Positions 61,661 to 64,000 of a DNA stretch of 64,000 nucleotides are shown in pieces. Source of the stretch: SG8-41 sp036555615 (GTDB lineage Bacteria > Pseudomonadota > Gammaproteobacteria > Burkholderiales > SG8-41); NCBI GenBank assembly GCA_036555615.1, contig DATBKZ010000059.1, positions 62,001-126,000 of the forward strand, written 5' to 3'. Position 1 is the stretch's first letter. Every line of letters begins with the position of its first letter. A program made the translations under genes and the position numbers. The notes below the pieces were generated by a model. It saw nothing but the letters and a program-made list of their open reading frames with translations, made no database searches and had not been told where the DNA came from.

Positions 61661-63196
61661 ATGGCATTCGAGGCATTGCTGGCGGAATACGAGGCGCGGC
61701 GCGCGAAAGCGCTCGCGGGCGGCGGCGCGGAGAAATATGCGAAGCGCAAGGCCGCGGGCGTCTGGAACGCGCGCGAGCGGATCGCGTATCTGGCCGATCC
61801 TGGCACCTTCATCGAGACCGGCCTGTTCGGCGCCTCCGGGGTCTATCCCGAGCAGGCGGACGAGACGCAGACCGACGGCAAGCTCTCGGGCTACGCGAAG
61901 ATCAACGGGCGCGACGTCTGCATTGTCGTCAACGACTTCACGGTGAAGGGCGCATCCACCAGCGCGACCAACAGCAAGAAGATCGCGCACATGAAGCGTA
62001 CAGCCACGGAGCGGGGGATGCCCCTCGTGGTCATCGGGGAGTCCACCGGGGCGCGGCTGCCCGACGCCATGGGCTCGCGCGGTATGGGGCTGCTGCTGGG
62101 CAACGACATCACGCAGTTCCGCCGCATGCGCGAGACCCCGATGTGCGCCGCGGCGTTCGGCCCCTCGTTCGGGTCATCGACCTGGCTCACGTGCCAGGCC
62201 GATTTCTCCGTGATGCAGAAGGGCGCGGTCGTGGCGGTGTCCAGCCCGCGCCTGGTATCGATGGCGCTGGGCGAGAAGGTGGATGCCGAGGCCCTGGGCG
62301 GCTGGCGGCTGCATGCCGAGGTGACGGGGCTCGTCGACCAGGTGATGGACAAGGAAGAGGAAGTGTTCGACGCCATCAAGCGCTTTCTATCCTATCTGCC
62401 GAACCACCACATGGAGGCCCCGCCGGATGCGCCGGTGCCGGCCGGCTCGGGCGCGGACATGGACAAGGTGTTCGCGGTGCTGCCCGAAAGCCGCACCCAG
62501 GTCTACGACATGAAGCGCATCATCCGCGCGGTCGTCGACAAGGACACCCTCTTCGAGATCAAGCCGCGCTTCGGCAAGAGCGCGGTCGTCGGCCTCGCGC
62601 GGCTCGGCGGCAGGAGCGTCGGCATCGTCGCCAACAATCCGCTGCACCGCGGTGGCGCGCTCGACGCCGATGCCTGCCGCAAGATCGTGGATTTCCTGGT
62701 GCTGTGCGACTCCTTCAACGTCCCGATCGTGCTGCTCGTGGACACGCCCGGATTCCAGATCGGGACCGAGGCCGAAAAAGCCGGCGCGCCGGGCAAGATC
62801 ATGAACTTCATGAACGCGATGACGCTCGTCACCGTGCCGCGAATCTCGGTCATCATCCGCAAGAGCTACGGGCGCGCCTACGTCTGCATGGGCGGGGGCC
62901 GGCATTCCGACGATATCGCCGCGTGGCCCACCGCGGAAGTGAGCTTCATGAGCCCGGAGTTCGCGACCAAGATCGTGCACGGCGTGGGCGTGGGCGAGCC
63001 GGGCTTCGAGGAGAAGTTCCGGGACATCCAGAAGGGCGCCGACGTGTGGGGCCTCGCCGAAGTCTATGCCGCGCAGGCCGTGATCCGGCCGGAAGAGACG
63101 CGCGACTATCTCATCCGCATGCTCGACGTGTACCGGCTGAGGGTGAGCAAGGGCGTCGGCCAGCACCTGATGCGCACCTGGCCTACGTCCTACTGA
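61661..63196 (+). CDS. acyl-CoA carboxylase carboxyltransferase subunit (second copy)
   Basis: Second COG4799-type carboxyltransferase, 511 residues, related to the copy at 51566. Landmarks are GVWNARERIAYLADPGTFIE, VVIGESTGARLPDAMGSRGM, AVSSPRLVSMALGEKVDAEA, NNPLHRGGALDADACRKIVD and VPRISVIIRKSYGRAYVCMG. It is followed 5 bases later by a biotin carboxylase, making a two-subunit carboxylase with the small carrier at 58357 as a likely third component. Substrate (propionyl-, methylcrotonyl-, geranyl- or other acyl-CoA) undetermined. Confidence 0.92.
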   Translation: MAFEALLAEYEARRAKALAGGGAEKYAKRKAAGVWNARERIAYLADPGTFIETGLFGASGVYPEQADETQTDGKLSGYAKINGRDVCIVVNDFTVKGASTSATNSKKIAHMKRTATERGMPLVVIGESTGARLPDAMGSRGMGLLLGNDITQFRRMRETPMCAAAFGPSFGSSTWLTCQADFSVMQKGAVVAVSSPRLVSMALGEKVDAEALGGWRLHAEVTGLVDQVMDKEEEVFDAIKRFLSYLPNHHMEAPPDAPVPAGSGADMDKVFAVLPESRTQVYDMKRIIRAVVDKDTLFEIKPRFGKSAVVGLARLGGRSVGIVANNPLHRGGALDADACRKIVDFLVLCDSFNVPIVLLVDTPGFQIGTEAEKAGAPGKIMNFMNAMTLVTVPRISVIIRKSYGRAYVCMGGGRHSDDIAAWPTAEVSFMSPEFATKIVHGVGVGEPGFEEKFRDIQKGADVWGLAEVYAAQAVIRPEETRDYLIRMLDVYRLRVSKGVGQHLMRTWPTSY

Positions 63197-63200
63197 TTTC

Positions 63201-64000
63201 ATGTTCAACAAGGTTGTCGTCGCCAACCGCGGGGCGGTCGCAGCGCGAGTCCTGCGGGCGCTCAACGCGATGGGCATCCACGCGGTCGCGGTCTATTCCG
63301 AGGCCGACGCCGGGGCGCCATACCTTGAGATGGCGGGCGAGAGCTACGCGATCGGGCCGGCACCGGCGCGCGCGAGCTATCTCAACCAGGACGTGTTGAT
63401 TGAGGTGCTGCGCAAGTCGCACGCGGACGGCCTGCATCCCGGCTACGGCTTTCTCTCGGAAAACGCGGCATTCGCGCTGAAGGTGGTGGATACGGGGGCG
63501 CGCTTCATTGGACCGTCGCCGCGCTGGATCGAGCTGATGGGGCACAAAACGCGGGCGCGGGAGCTTGCGGCCGCCCACGGCATGCCCATGGCGAAGGGAT
63601 CGGGCGTGCTGCCCGCGGACAAGGAGGCCGCCCTGGCCGCCGCGCGTGCGATCGGCTTCCCGGTGCTGGTGAAGCCCGCGGGCGGGGGCGGAGGCATCGG
63701 CATGCTGCCCGCGAAGGACGAGGGCGAGTTTGTCGCCGCGGTGGAGCGTTCGCGCTCGATGGCGGAACGCGGGTTCGGCAACGCGGAGGTCTACCTCGAG
63801 CGGCTGATCGAGCGCCCGCGCCACGTCGAGTTCCAGGTGCTGGGCGATGCTCACGGCGGCGCGACGCATCTGTTCGAGCGCGACTGCTCGACGCAGCGGC
63901 GCAACCAGAAAGTGCTCGAGGAAGCGCCCGCTCCGGGCATCGGTCGGCGGCAGGCGGAGGCGGTGGCGAAGCAGGTCGCGGGGATCATGCGCAAGATGGG
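63201..64000 (+). CDS. biotin carboxylase subunit of an acyl-CoA carboxylase (5' part, cut by window edge)
   Basis: ATP-grasp biotin carboxylase that carboxylates biotin with bicarbonate. The N-terminus MFNKVVVANRGAVAARVLRA, the DGLHPGYGFLSENAAFA motif, the ATP-loop LVKPAGGGGGIGMLPA and HVEFQVLGDAHGGATHLFER are diagnostic. The frame is open for 266 codons to the window end; the C-terminal half and any fused biotinyl domain lie outside. It forms a unit with the preceding carboxyltransferase. Confidence 0.95.
   Translation, partial: MFNKVVVANRGAVAARVLRALNAMGIHAVAVYSEADAGAPYLEMAGESYAIGPAPARASYLNQDVLIEVLRKSHADGLHPGYGFLSENAAFALKVVDTGARFIGPSPRWIELMGHKTRARELAAAHGMPMAKGSGVLPADKEAALAAARAIGFPVLVKPAGGGGGIGMLPAKDEGEFVAAVERSRSMAERGFGNAEVYLERLIERPRHVEFQVLGDAHGGATHLFERDCSTQRRNQKVLEEAPAPGIGRRQAEAVAKQVAGIMRKM

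Overview
The window looks like the replication-origin region of a high-GC betaproteobacterium with autotrophic capacity. The basis is gene order (atpIBEFHAGD - parBA - rsmG - mnmG - mnmE - yidC - rnpA - rpmH | dnaA - dnaN - gyrB), the fmt-rsmB-DUF4390-ntrYX block next to dprA/LysM/def, a form II RuBisCO operon, and a tripartite tricarboxylate (TctABC/Bug) uptake system of the kind common in Burkholderiales. The species cannot be named from sequence alone.

Layout. 1-13.8 kb (minus strand): F1Fo ATP synthase (atpD cut by the window edge), ParAB, RsmG, MnmG, MnmE, YidC, RNase P protein and L34, with two parS-like sites between mnmG and mnmE. 13.8-19.1 kb (plus): dnaA, dnaN, gyrB, with DnaA boxes on both sides of dnaA. 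Transcription runs away from this point in both directions, as expected at oriC. 19.1-31.0 kb: topB, dprA and a LysM protein (minus), then def, fmt, rsmB, a DUF4390 protein, ntrY and ntrX (plus). The NtrX has lost its ATPase motifs. 31.3-33.9 kb (minus): an adenylate kinase, a CBS-domain protein and CbbR. 34.0-45.5 kb (plus): the CO2-fixation/glycolysis operon cbbM, cbbY, prk, class II aldolase, transketolase, GAPDH, PGK, pyruvate kinase and a class I aldolase. 45.6-53.9 kb (plus): a COG0523 GTPase, an amidohydrolase, a cupin, TctB/TctA/Bug, a carboxyltransferase, a VOC protein and a GFA-like protein. 53.9-58.2 kb (minus): a candidate selenoprotein, a GDPD, an SH3-like secreted protein and an enoyl-CoA hydratase. 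58.4-64.0 kb (plus): a biotinyl carrier, a sulfite-oxidase-family protein, EtfB, EtfA, a second carboxyltransferase and the start of a biotin carboxylase.

The most notable observation is at 53923-55647. Two minus-strand open frames that look like separate genes are one continuous 575-codon frame interrupted by a single TGA. That TGA lies where UGSC-family (seleno)proteins carry selenocysteine (here U-G-A-C). It is followed by a GC hairpin whose loop begins 24 nt after the TGA, the arrangement of a bacterial SECIS element. Other points are an rnpA with no ATG/GTG/TTG at its expected start, a degenerate NtrX, two unrelated fructose-bisphosphate aldolases in one operon, and intergenic-type inverted repeats, one of which has been read into a protein C-terminus.

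No gene-free stretch exceeds 300 bases. I saw no tRNA, rRNA, CRISPR array, transposase or prophage gene. Very long antisense frames occur opposite the high-GC genes and are treated as artefacts.
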